Source of the DNA: Zetaproteobacteria bacterium CG1_02_53_45
Lineage (GTDB): Bacteria; Pseudomonadota; Zetaproteobacteria; Mariprofundales; Mariprofundaceae
Direction of reading: 5' to 3'
Assembly: GCA_001871925.1 (NCBI GenBank)
Contig: MNWZ01000154.1
Span: forward strand, 1-35,251
DNA length: 35,251 bases
Shown: positions 1 to 7,242 of the stretch, in pieces
Numbering within the stretch: position 1 is the stretch's first letter
How the letters are laid out: each line of letters starts with the position of its first letter
Position numbers and translations under genes: made by a program
Notes under the pieces: model-generated
Seen by the model: the letters and a program-made list of their open reading frames with translations, nothing else
What the model was told of the DNA's origin: nothing
Database searches by the model: none

Positions 1-102
1 CATGTCGGGATTCGGAGGGGCTCATAGTACTGTTTGAGGCATCGGGACAACATAACCCGCAGCTGAGGGAAGGAGCCCTACTTTGTTACACACTTTTGAA
101 GG

Positions 103-1461
103 ATGGAGGATCAGGGGATTGCAGATATGCTAGTAACTCCGCTGAAGATCAGGACATTACAGAGAAAGCTATATGCCAAGGCCAAGCAGGAACCAGGCTA
201 TCGTTTTTATGCTTTGTACGACAAGGTTTATAGGGCTGATATATTGCATCATGCCTATCGCCTTGTTCGGTCGAACAAGGGTGCGCCGGGAATAGACGGT
301 GTGAGCTTTGCAGCCATCGAGGCAGAAGAAGGGGTGGAGACGTTTCTTGAAGGGCTGGCAGAGGAAGTGAAGAGCAGGACGTATCGGCCTATGCCAGTAC
401 GCCGTGTGATGATCCCGAAAGCAGACGGGAGCCAGAGGTCACTGGGCATTCCCACGATTCGTGATCGTGTGGTGCAGATGGCTGTGAAGCTCATGATAGA
501 ACCGATCTTTGAAGCGGACTTTTGTGATTCTTCGTATGGTTTTCGTCCAAAGCGCTCAGCTCATGACGCCATGGGTGATATTTCCAGTGCGCTACGAAAA
601 GGGCATTGTGAAGTGATTGATGCCGACCTTTCCAAATACTTTGACACCATACCACATGCCAAATTGATGGCTGTGGTTGCAGAACGCATAGCTGATAGTG
701 GGATATTGCATCTCATCAAGCAATGGCTGAAAGCACCTGTGGTAGAAAAAGGGAAAGATGGCAAAGATTCAACCAGTGGCGGCAAGGGTAATCGACGCGG
801 GACACCGCAGGGTGGTGTGATCTCTCCATTATTGGCAAACCTTTACCTGCATCTTTTGGACAGGATATGGGAACGCCATGGTCTGGAGAGGAAATATTCT
901 GCCCGTTTGGTACGCTACGCTGACGATATGGTGTTGCTATGTGCCAAGGGAACAGCCAAACCGCTGGGCATGCTTATGCTTAGATACATTCTTGATCGTC
1001 TTGAACTCACATTGAACGAGACGAAAACGAAGGTGGTCAACGCATGGGATGAGAGCTTCGGCTTTCTTGGCTTTGAGGTTCGTATGAACCTAGGCCGCAG
1101 TGGTAAAGCTTATCCGCACATACAACCCAGTAAATCGGCAGTAAAACGTATCAATGCGAAAGTAACCGCATTGACGCAAAGAAACCTGACACCAATTCCA
1201 CTCCCAATCATAGTTCAGCGACTGAATCAGTCTCTACGTGGCTGGGCATGTTATTTTGATTACGCTAACAGCACGCAAATATTTGGTGATGTTAAACGAC
1301 ATGCAGAAGAGCGGATGCGGACACACTTACGCAGACGGCATAAAGTGAAAGCCCGAAGGGTTGGTCAGGGCAGGTTTCCAAATCGAGTGCTGTATGATCA
1401 TCATGGACTGTTTAAACTTCCAACAACAGCTCCTTGGAAGAGGGCGCATGCGTTGGCATGA
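103..1461 (+). CDS. ltrA: Group II intron reverse transcriptase/maturase
   Basis: This is the intron-encoded protein that splices its host intron RNA and copies it into DNA. The 452-residue product has the full RT order: a GAPGIDG block near residue 65, a fingers block with IPKADGSQRSLGIPTIRDR near 105, DADLSKYFDTI near 175, TPQGGVISPLLANLYL near 233 and the catalytic YADD near 271. A maturase (domain X) signature GWACYFDYANS lies near 380. No C-terminal HNH endonuclease is visible, and the length matches endonuclease-free bacterial group II proteins. The ATG follows GAAGG closely; an in-frame start further down is possible. The gene sits inside the intron, with domain V starting 10 bases after its stop. 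Confidence 0.93.
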   Translation: MEDQGIADMLVTPLKIRTLQRKLYAKAKQEPGYRFYALYDKVYRADILHHAYRLVRSNKGAPGIDGVSFAAIEAEEGVETFLEGLAEEVKSRTYRPMPVRRVMIPKADGSQRSLGIPTIRDRVVQMAVKLMIEPIFEADFCDSSYGFRPKRSAHDAMGDISSALRKGHCEVIDADLSKYFDTIPHAKLMAVVAERIADSGILHLIKQWLKAPVVEKGKDGKDSTSGGKGNRRGTPQGGVISPLLANLYLHLLDRIWERHGLERKYSARLVRYADDMVLLCAKGTAKPLGMLMLRYILDRLELTLNETKTKVVNAWDESFGFLGFEVRMNLGRSGKAYPHIQPSKSAVKRINAKVTALTQRNLTPIPLPIIVQRLNQSLRGWACYFDYANSTQIFGDVKRHAEERMRTHLRRRHKVKARRVGQGRFPNRVLYDHHGLFKLPTTAPWKRAHALA

Positions 1462-1470
1462 AAAACATCG

Positions 1471-1542
1471 GAAAGCCGTGTACGGGAAAACCGTATGCAC
1501 GGTTTGATGAGGGAGGGCAGGGAGATCTGCTCTCTACTCTAC
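1471..1542 (+). ncRNA. Group II intron domains V and VI
   Basis: Domain V reads as a hairpin: AAAGCCGTG and TACGG on the 5' side, a GAAA tetraloop, then ACCGTA, a small bulge and CACGGTTT on the 3' side. The AGC catalytic triad sits at the base of the 5' strand. A second stem built from GGGAG and CTCTC follows, with an unpaired A toward its 3' side, as expected for the branch-point helix of domain VI. Position right after the maturase stop supports the call. The exact splice boundary is inferred. Confidence 0.8.
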
Positions 1543-1569
1543 CATTTGCTCTCCAGGAGGAATCCCGCT

Positions 1570-1809
1570 ATGCCAAACAAGTTGAATACGGTACATCACC
1601 AAGAAATTGGTAACCAAAAACGAAGTATGGAAATGCAAAACAAAACTGCGTGGGCAACCCCCACCATAATTTGCGTAGCCTCGGAGAGACCGGAGGGTAC
1701 CGCTAGAGCGGCCTCCCGCGGATGGCTGAACCCAACTATGACATGGACCGTCCTAACGGCGCGCAGCGTCGCAGCGCCCGCAATTCCGCGTCGTTTTTGC
1801 ACCGGGTAG
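1570..1809 (+). CDS. Small ORF of unknown function just downstream of the intron
   Basis: This 79-codon ORF starts with ATG eight bases after a strong AGGAGG-like ribosome site (CCAGGAGGAATCCCGCT), which is the main reason to list it. The product is unrecognised. The N-terminal half is polar; the middle reads KTAWATPTII, a W-x-x-P motif that faintly recalls the Y-x-x-P leader motif of lasso precursors; the rest is Arg/Ala/Thr-rich. The ORF overlaps several strong RNA-like hairpins, so part of the region may be structured RNA rather than coding sequence. The group II intron ends about 27 bases upstream, so the intron may have inserted in its leader. Whether it is translated is unknown. Confidence 0.3.
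   Translation: MPNKLNTVHHQEIGNQKRSMEMQNKTAWATPTIICVASERPEGTARAASRGWLNPTMTWTVLTARSVAAPAIPRRFCTG
1692..1716. repeat. Imperfect inverted repeat (10-bp hairpin with bulge)
   Basis: GGAGG, a GTA bulge, CCGCT, an AG loop, then AGCGG and CCTCC pair over ten base pairs. It lies in the compact structured region between the intron and the minus-strand RT. It has no T-tract on either side, so it does not look like a simple terminator. Confidence 0.6.
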
Positions 1810-1822
1810 TAGTCTCCACCTC

Positions 1823-1839
1823 GACGGCCTGCGGCCGTC
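1823..1839. repeat. Perfect 7-bp inverted repeat over the RT stop codon
   Basis: GACGGCC, a TGC loop and GGCCGTC form a perfect stem. The minus-strand RT stop codon (TGA, complement of 1838-1840) lies inside the repeat. No run of T follows on either strand. It could be a transcript-end or processing structure of the RT element, or part of a non-coding RNA. Confidence 0.55.
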
Positions 1840-2740
1840 AGGTAGGGGCGATCCATCCACCAGTGTGTTTGATATGCGTTAAGACAGCTATCCATATTCG
1901 GGTGAATCGCCCGTAGGTGCTAACCCGGCCGCGCAAGCCCCCGTGCAGCCAGGCGTACCAACGCTGAACGTACTGCCGGAGCCGATCACGGTCGGCTCCT
2001 TGCTCATAAAGCCGGCGAGCACGTTGCAACAGTCGGTCCAGGCAAAGCTTGGAAGGTCGCAGTTTACGGCCGGGGTGCAGGCGATACCCCAAAAAATCAA
2101 ACCCTCCGCTGGTTCTTCCAATATAGCGTTTGTCCGGGTGGAGGGTGAGTTTCAGCGCATCGAGAACCCTGTACATGCCGCGCAGGACCGCCCGTAGCTT
2201 GTGGCGGATCGGTGCGAAGATCACGAAGTCATCTATGAAACGCTCATAGTATATACCGTATCGCTCCCGATAGTGCCCCATCAGCCGATCCAGTGGTGTC
2301 AGATAGAGCGCAGCCAGCAGTGGAGAGATGGCGCCACCTGCTACCATGCCTCGGCCGCTTCGATGCGTATCGGGAAGGCTCAGATAGTCCCGGACTATCG
2401 CCTGAAGCGACGGGCCCACTTTGGCTGTTTGTAACTGATCCAGCAGGATGGTGTGATCGATGCTCTCGTAGTAGCTCCGGATATCAAAGCGGGCCACAAA
2501 CGGGAATTGCCCGTTTGCCCTGTTTGCCCGGCGGATGGCCCCCTTGGCACCGCCTCGCCCCTTCAGGTGGGCACAGCTGCTACTGAGATGTGGTCTGAGT
2601 TCCACGCCCAGTCGATCTTTTACCCTGTGCAACAGCGCCTGAGTTTGGGGAGCCCAGCGAACGAAACACCGCCCTTCGGCAAGCCAGCTATTAGCCAGCG
2701 TCAGTAATGACGGCATCACCGCTGCCGAATTGTTGCTCAA
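1838..2740 (-). CDS. Group II-like reverse transcriptase, non-intron lineage, probably 5'-truncated
   Basis: The product has RT motifs: SSSCAHLKGRGGAKGAIR near 53-70, FDIRSYYESIDH with a catalytic Asp at 86, GGAISPLLAALYL near 135, FIDD at 168-171, HPDKRYIGR and FDFLGYRL, then RRLYEQGAD and a Trp-rich tail. It differs from the intron maturase: F-I-D-D instead of YADD, no maturase signature and no domain V nearby. From memory it belongs to a widespread proteobacterial RT family sharing the LKGxGGAK block, whose members usually have several tens more N-terminal residues. Here similarity fades near residue 20, where the frame runs into the asparagine-synthetase-like gene that it overlaps by 50 bases. 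No ribosome site precedes the first ATG. A deletion junction near 2690 is likely, and activity is doubtful. Its biological role is unknown. Confidence 0.75.
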   Translation of the reverse strand: MSNNSAAVMPSLLTLANSWLAEGRCFVRWAPQTQALLHRVKDRLGVELRPHLSSSCAHLKGRGGAKGAIRRANRANGQFPFVARFDIRSYYESIDHTILLDQLQTAKVGPSLQAIVRDYLSLPDTHRSGRGMVAGGAISPLLAALYLTPLDRLMGHYRERYGIYYERFIDDFVIFAPIRHKLRAVLRGMYRVLDALKLTLHPDKRYIGRTSGGFDFLGYRLHPGRKLRPSKLCLDRLLQRARRLYEQGADRDRLRQYVQRWYAWLHGGLRGRVSTYGRFTRIWIAVLTHIKHTGGWIAPT

Positions 2741-4604
2741 TATCGAGCAATAACTGGTAACTACTCAGTAAAAAGAGGGCCGATTCGTGGCTGGCCAACT
2801 GTTGCAGGCGGTCAGGGTCACAGTAGGTTTGCGCAAGCCTGCTGTCGCGAAGCTGTTGAACCAGATTGTCTGACAGATCCTTTTTATTGTGATCGATTTG
2901 AGGATGAGATACATCCGCTTTCACACGCCATTGAATGCGCTCGGTGGTTACGCCCTCAAGTATACGGCGGAACATATAGCGTTCGATACCGTTGTAGACC
3001 TTCAGATGCGAAGGCATGTTGTAGGCCAGCTCCACCAGCGGTACATCGAGCATCGGGTAGCGGTATTCGATGCGGAACATGCGTGCAGCCAGCTCCGAGC
3101 CGACCAGCCGATTTTCCACGCCGACATCGAAGAGCTCGCGGCGATGGTGCGCCTTGACCGAGTAGCGCTGGTAGTTGTCGGTGAACTGCCGGAGTTTATG
3201 GCGCAGCCGGTAGCGCGCGATGAACGCCTCTTTCAGCGGATGCATGGCGGCGCGCTCATGCTGCGCCCGCTCCAGCCCGCCGCGCCTGCGCAGCCGGCGA
3301 CGATAGAGCGGCGGAGCCGCATGCTTGAGCAGCAGGTGAGCCCACGCTTTGGCCGGCCTGCCGCAGCGCTCGCGTGCGTACTTCTGCTTAAGTAATCGGT
3401 GCAGGGTAACGAGCCGGCCGGCTTTCAGCAGTTCGCTTTCGTAGAAGTCACCGTAGGTGGAGACGCAGTGGTCGCCACCCCAGCCGGAGAGCAGCACGCG
3501 GGCACCGGTTGCCGAGGCCAGGCGGCAGTGGTGGGTATTGCCGCCGATTCCCACCGGCAGGCCACCCATGGCGTGGCGCTGGAGATTCTCCTGATCCTGC
3601 TGCTGTTGTCGACACTCCTCCTCGGTGGCGGTTCGCCATACCGGACGGATATTGTCGTGCATCGCATGCATCCCGAAGATGTCCTCGTAGGTCTTCTCCC
3701 AGATGTGGCGATTGTCGTCGGTGAGTTTATCGCAGCCGTAAGAGAGGGTGTGGAGCGGCTGCTCGCCCAGCATGCGGGCGGCGAAACCGGCGATACCGTT
3801 GGAGTCGAGCCCCTCGCTGAGTTCAGCGGCCAGCGGATATTCGCTCTCCAGCCGTACCCGAACCGCCTGTTCGAAGCGCAATTTCAACGCCTCGATCAGC
3901 GCCTCGTCATCCACGCCATCCCAGTCTGATTTATCTTCCAGCGACCAGTAGCGGGATGGATTCGAGCCGCTTGCATCGATGATCATGCTATGGGCCGGCG
4001 CCAGCACCTCGATACCGACAAAGGGCGAGGTGAAGGCGGATGGTCCCACGCCCCACAGCTCTTCGGCCAGCCACGCCTCGTCAACCCGCTTCTCCATGGC
4101 CTGTTCGGCAAACAGGGCATTGTGCTCGTTGGTGACCATCCAGCCGAAACGGGTGCGGGCATAAAAGAGCACCTTCACACCGAAGTGGTCGCGGGCGCAG
4201 AAGAGGCGGCGCTTCGCCGCATCCCAAATGATAAAGGCGAAATCGCCGAGCAGGTGCGCCGGGCACGCTTCTCCCCACTGCCGGTAGGCGGCTAGGATCA
4301 ATGCTCCATCCGACATTGCAGCAAGCGTGTCCACGTCAATACCGAGTGCCTCGGCCAGTTCGGCTCGATTATCCAGCCGCGCGTTGGCGCTGATCATGTT
4401 GCTCGCATCGTCGCTATGCACCGCCTCCAGTTTCGATTGGGCGGTGTTGAACAGGGCGGCGCGGGCCATGCGGCAGTGGCCGTCGGGGCTGGCGGCAAAG
4501 CTCCCGGCATCGGGTCGCCAGTAGTCGGAGGCGGTCAGCATGGCGGCAATCGTCGATTCGGCGACCGGCGTATCGGGATCGAAGCAGGCGAATATCGTGC
4601 TCAT
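2691..4604 (-). CDS. Asparagine-synthetase-like amide-forming enzyme (lasso-cyclase type)
   Basis: Two-domain protein of 637 residues. The N-terminal half has the glutamine-amidotransferase fold signatures (SANARLDNRAELAEALG, HLLGDFAFIIWD, LFCARDHFGVKVLFY) but begins MST, so the catalytic Cys2 of true asparagine synthetases is absent and glutaminase activity is not expected. The C-terminal half has a PP-loop-like SEGLDS at 263-268 and LLSGWGGDHC at 371-380, in place of the SGDGADE type. These features match the cyclases of lasso-peptide clusters, which adenylate an acidic side chain and close an amide ring on a peptide. The start overlaps the previous gene by ATGA, giving translational coupling in the operon with kinase, sulfotransferase and nucleotidyltransferase. 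The substrate peptide is not visible. An exopolysaccharide-linked amidotransferase is the alternative. Confidence 0.8.
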   Translation of the reverse strand: MSTIFACFDPDTPVAESTIAAMLTASDYWRPDAGSFAASPDGHCRMARAALFNTAQSKLEAVHSDDASNMISANARLDNRAELAEALGIDVDTLAAMSDGALILAAYRQWGEACPAHLLGDFAFIIWDAAKRRLFCARDHFGVKVLFYARTRFGWMVTNEHNALFAEQAMEKRVDEAWLAEELWGVGPSAFTSPFVGIEVLAPAHSMIIDASGSNPSRYWSLEDKSDWDGVDDEALIEALKLRFEQAVRVRLESEYPLAAELSEGLDSNGIAGFAARMLGEQPLHTLSYGCDKLTDDNRHIWEKTYEDIFGMHAMHDNIRPVWRTATEEECRQQQQDQENLQRHAMGGLPVGIGGNTHHCRLASATGARVLLSGWGGDHCVSTYGDFYESELLKAGRLVTLHRLLKQKYARERCGRPAKAWAHLLLKHAAPPLYRRRLRRRGGLERAQHERAAMHPLKEAFIARYRLRHKLRQFTDNYQRYSVKAHHRRELFDVGVENRLVGSELAARMFRIEYRYPMLDVPLVELAYNMPSHLKVYNGIERYMFRRILEGVTTERIQWRVKADVSHPQIDHNKKDLSDNLVQQLRDSRLAQTYCDPDRLQQLASHESALFLLSSYQLLLDIEQQFGSGDAVITDAG

Positions 4605-5116
4605 GGGCGATCCTTTTTCCTGTTTCGAGGGCCGATGATTTCGAGGATCAGCGGAAACAGCCTGATCCCGGTCAGCAGCAGCGGGGCATGCTTCTTGCGC
4701 ATCTCAATCTGCTGCTCCTGTGGCATTTCATTGAAGTTCAGTGCATTGCGGATTTGAAGGATGCTCATATCGGCAAATTCCGGAAAGTTCGCGCGGGCAC
4801 GATTGAACTGCCGATTGAGTTTAACGGCTCTGACGATCATCTCGCTCGCTTGCTGTAGTGAAATCCGTTGCTGTTTCACTTCACGAACAGGGTTGCAGAA
4901 GTATGCGCCGCAGACGTGCGGCCGCTCGCTGTCATAGATCGTGCATTGTTGATGGAAATGCTGCTGCTCTTTCTTCATCCCGGTTGTCAGTCCCAGCGTT
5001 TCGGCCAGAGCCTTGTCATCGTCATGCTTGATGTTGGCATGGCGAAACAGCGTGCCGTCGCAACACATGCCGCAACTGGTGCATATCCCGGAGATCTGTT
5101 CGATTGAGGCGCTCAT
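4601..5116 (-). CDS. YkgJ-like cysteine-cluster (metal-binding) protein
   Basis: The 171-residue product opens with C-x2-C-x2-CC (ICTSCGMCCDG, residues 11-21) and has further cysteines in QCTIYDSERPHVCGAYFC near 78-95, the arrangement of YkgJ/UPF0153 proteins thought to bind zinc or an Fe-S cluster. The rest is helical and basic at the C-terminus, with a hydrophobic stretch (LLLTGIRLFPLILEII) near 147-162 that may touch the membrane. It overlaps the sulfotransferase gene upstream and the cyclase-like gene downstream by ATGA on each side, so it is made together with them. Its role in the pathway is not known; a metal-dependent modification of the same substrate is a guess. Confidence 0.72.
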   Translation of the reverse strand: MSASIEQISGICTSCGMCCDGTLFRHANIKHDDDKALAETLGLTTGMKKEQQHFHQQCTIYDSERPHVCGAYFCNPVREVKQQRISLQQASEMIVRAVKLNRQFNRARANFPEFADMSILQIRNALNFNEMPQEQQIEMRKKHAPLLLTGIRLFPLILEIIGPRNRKKDRP

Positions 5117-6003
5117 GCGGCGATCTGCTCCAGCGGCAGCGCGGGAACCGGATTGCCATCTGCATCGAGATAACCGAATCGCTGCATCACCGCATGGTGA
5201 TCATTGATAATGCGATCAATCTGTTCGGGCGAGAGCGTTTCCTGCCAGTCGCCGACTTTACCCTTGCGAAAGAATGCCTCGTGCTTCGGCGACTTTTCGC
5301 AGAAGCCCTTCTCCTGTTCCTGAGCCTGCAACTTCTCGAAGGCGCATTTGTCCAGTGCCGCCTGCACCGAAGCAGCATCATCGGGCAGTTGCAGAAAACT
5401 GCAGATGCGGGTGAAGGTGGCAAGCGAATCGTGGCGCATATCCTCGTAGCGTACGACGAGTCGGTCGATCTCATCGGCATCGGCCCAGCTCTCCACGTGA
5501 GCGGACCAGGAGAGCAGCTTCTGGCGCAGCTGGTTGTCCATTCGTTTGGTGGCTCGAGAGAAGGCGAAGTCGGGATTGCCCATGTTCGCGATCGACTGAT
5601 CGATTGTGCAGTGGTTGTGGTGAGCGAAGGAGATCGCCACGTCGAGCGGATTGCGGATGATACAGAGGGCACCGGCGGTGCACGCAGCCGGGAATAGCGG
5701 TTCGCCGTTGGCGAGATATGTGTAGGCGTCGTGCACCTTGTGATAGCCGTGCTCCTCTGCCTCATCGGCATGCCAGCGATAGACGGCCGGGCGCAGCAGG
5801 TCGATCTCGTCGTGATCGAGATCGGCGGAGTCGAAGCCGAGAACCTCATCGATCCAGCCACGGTCGCTGGCGATGGCGCCGGTGTGCAGGGCGTTGATAT
5901 CGACCTCCTCCGGCTCCTCGTGACGCAGACTGGCAATAAAGGCGCGTGTCCAGGTGTTGCCCGATTTCGGATAGGAGGCGAGCCAGAAGATGCCGGCGCT
6001 CAT
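5113..6003 (-). CDS. PAPS-dependent sulfotransferase
   Basis: Transfers sulfate from PAPS to a hydroxyl or amine acceptor. The 296-residue product has the 5'-phosphosulfate loop YPKSGNTW at 11-18, the 3'-phosphate site IIRNPLDVAISFAHH at 115-129, and the terminal FRKGKVGDWQ (KGxxGDW) motif near 252-261. It is a soluble single-domain enzyme of the usual length for the Sulfotransfer_1 family. It is coupled by ATGA overlaps to the HprK-like kinase before it and the cysteine-cluster protein after it. This suggests that the acceptor is the same molecule handled by the kinase and the cyclase-like protein, perhaps a peptide. All key motifs look intact. Confidence 0.88.
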   Translation of the reverse strand: MSAGIFWLASYPKSGNTWTRAFIASLRHEEPEEVDINALHTGAIASDRGWIDEVLGFDSADLDHDEIDLLRPAVYRWHADEAEEHGYHKVHDAYTYLANGEPLFPAACTAGALCIIRNPLDVAISFAHHNHCTIDQSIANMGNPDFAFSRATKRMDNQLRQKLLSWSAHVESWADADEIDRLVVRYEDMRHDSLATFTRICSFLQLPDDAASVQAALDKCAFEKLQAQEQEKGFCEKSPKHEAFFRKGKVGDWQETLSPEQIDRIINDHHAVMQRFGYLDADGNPVPALPLEQIAA

Positions 6004-6917
6004 GCCGCCACGATCCCCTTGTTGCGCAGGTCGCCCATGATCATCTCCACCAGCTCGTCCAGCTTGAAGCCGTGGTTGGGGCGGGTGATGCGCGAGAGGT
6101 GGATACGGCCGGCGAGTTTACTGCATAGCCCCAGATGCTCCGCCTTCAGCCCCAGACCGTCGAGGTAGCCGACGCGGTAGGTGTTGTTCTTCAGCGGATT
6201 GAACTTCTGCATGCCTCTGATCGATTCGATCTCGAACTCATCGCGATTGTGGCTGTTGAGAATATAGATCGCAGCGACGGGCAGATGCTCCATGGCCGGA
6301 TTATCGAGCGGATAGGCGTACTTCTCCACCTGCAGCCGGATGCGGTTGAGCTCGTCGGTATCGATCGAAAGCCGTTTTGCGGCATCCTGCCAGAGCTTGA
6401 GCTGTGGAAAGCTCGGTGCCACATGCCCCTCGGCATCAATGGCGCAGACATCATCGGCCAGAATCTCGTGGCCGCGTTTATGAAAGGCGGCGGCGAGTGT
6501 CGATTTGCCCGCCCCCGAGTGGCCGGCGAACACCACGCAGCGATCGCCGAAGCGCACGGCATTGCCGTGCATCACCAGCACGCCGCGCTGATGCAGGATC
6601 GCCCCCATGCAGGAGCCGAGCAGATAGAGCCGGATGCTCTGCTCATCGCTGCCGGAGTATGGATCGACAACAATGCTGTTGCCGTCCCGGACCAGAAAGC
6701 GGGCAATATCGGGCACATTCAGCCACAGGATGTTTTCAGCGCTCTGGTAGAACGGGGTTGCCTTGTTTGGTTTTTCCAGGCCGCTGGCCGATACCGGGCC
6801 GATGCTGATAAAGACATCTGCAGTGACTTCGCCGATTGCCGGAGGTAGTGCAGGCAACTCGATATGACTGTGAATATTCAGGCCGAAGGCGTTATATCGA
6901 TAGGCGGGGCTATTCAT
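6000..6917 (-). CDS. HPr kinase-like protein (RiPP-type kinase)
   Basis: The 305-residue product has the HprK/PEPCK-like core: QRGVLVMHGNAV near 110-121, a P-loop GHSGAGKST at 132-140 and a DD pair (ILADDVCAID) at 155-156. The N-terminal 100 residues are unlike true HprK and match the HprK-related proteins found beside PqqD-like proteins and lasso cyclases. In paeninodin-type lasso clusters such kinases phosphorylate the C-terminal serine of the precursor; that is established for the family, not for this gene. The start overlaps the nucleotidyltransferase tail by ATGA and the stop overlaps the sulfotransferase start in the same way. No HPr or PTS genes are nearby, which argues against a carbon-control role. 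Confidence 0.82.
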   Translation of the reverse strand: MNSPAYRYNAFGLNIHSHIELPALPPAIGEVTADVFISIGPVSASGLEKPNKATPFYQSAENILWLNVPDIARFLVRDGNSIVVDPYSGSDEQSIRLYLLGSCMGAILHQRGVLVMHGNAVRFGDRCVVFAGHSGAGKSTLAAAFHKRGHEILADDVCAIDAEGHVAPSFPQLKLWQDAAKRLSIDTDELNRIRLQVEKYAYPLDNPAMEHLPVAAIYILNSHNRDEFEIESIRGMQKFNPLKNNTYRVGYLDGLGLKAEHLGLCSKLAGRIHLSRITRPNHGFKLDELVEMIMGDLRNKGIVAA

Positions 6918-7242
6918 GACGATGCTTTCCTTTGTGTCGGAGTCAGGCGCCGGAGCAGGAACGAGAAGGGGCGCATCAGGTAATATGCAAAAAAGAGCGA
7001 GTCGGGCAATGGGAATCGCTTGAAATCGTTGATGGCAATCGGCGCATGGACAAGAAAATATTTGATCAGGCTGGTCCGTGGCGCCCAGAAGCCTATACGG
7101 CGGATATAGGCCATGCCGCTCACCGATTGCATATTGAGCAAGCGGGCAGCTGACCAGTTTATCTGGCGCTGAATGGTGAAATGATTGTCGATATGAGGCT
7201 GAACGGCTCTACCGGCACGGGCATACGATAAAACGCGCATGC
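6914..7242 (-). pseudogene. Out-of-frame C-terminal part of the nucleotidyltransferase
   Basis: In another frame, just after the nucleotidyltransferase stop, the sequence encodes INWSAARLLNMQSVSGMAYI and continues for about 80 residues with a basic, Phe-rich end (LMRPFSFLLRRL). That is the kind of tail expected for NTP_transf_5-type proteins. The frame ends in an ATGA overlap with the kinase gene, exactly like every other junction in this operon. The simplest reading is a single-base frameshift between about 7160 and 7240 that split one gene of about 395 codons. The upstream part of the 181-codon ORF in the track is a shadow of the nucleotidyltransferase. It could instead be a sequencing error. 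Confidence 0.65.

Larger units (their letters stand above)
1..1542 (+). mobile_element. Group II intron, 3' portion (5' end outside window)
   Basis: The segment holds an intron-encoded RT/maturase followed directly by a domain V-like hairpin and a domain VI-like hairpin ending in CTCTACTCTAC, the usual layout of a bacterial group II intron. Only 102 bp precede the ORF, while domains I to IV normally need several hundred, so the 5' end must lie before base 1. The 3' end at about 1542 is inferred from the domain VI fold and the usual AY ending and is uncertain by a few bases. The maturase has no visible HNH endonuclease domain, so retrohoming would use the endonuclease-free route. With intact RT motifs and domain V it could be active. 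Confidence 0.85.

Noticed and set aside
1596-1895. Minus-strand ORF of 99 codons downstream of the RT
   Set aside because: It overlaps the RT end, has no ribosome site and crosses the hairpin region; the composition looks like a shadow.
2889-3929. Long plus-strand ORFs opposite the cyclase-like gene
   Set aside because: They are antisense shadows of a well-supported gene in GC-rich sequence, with no domains of their own.
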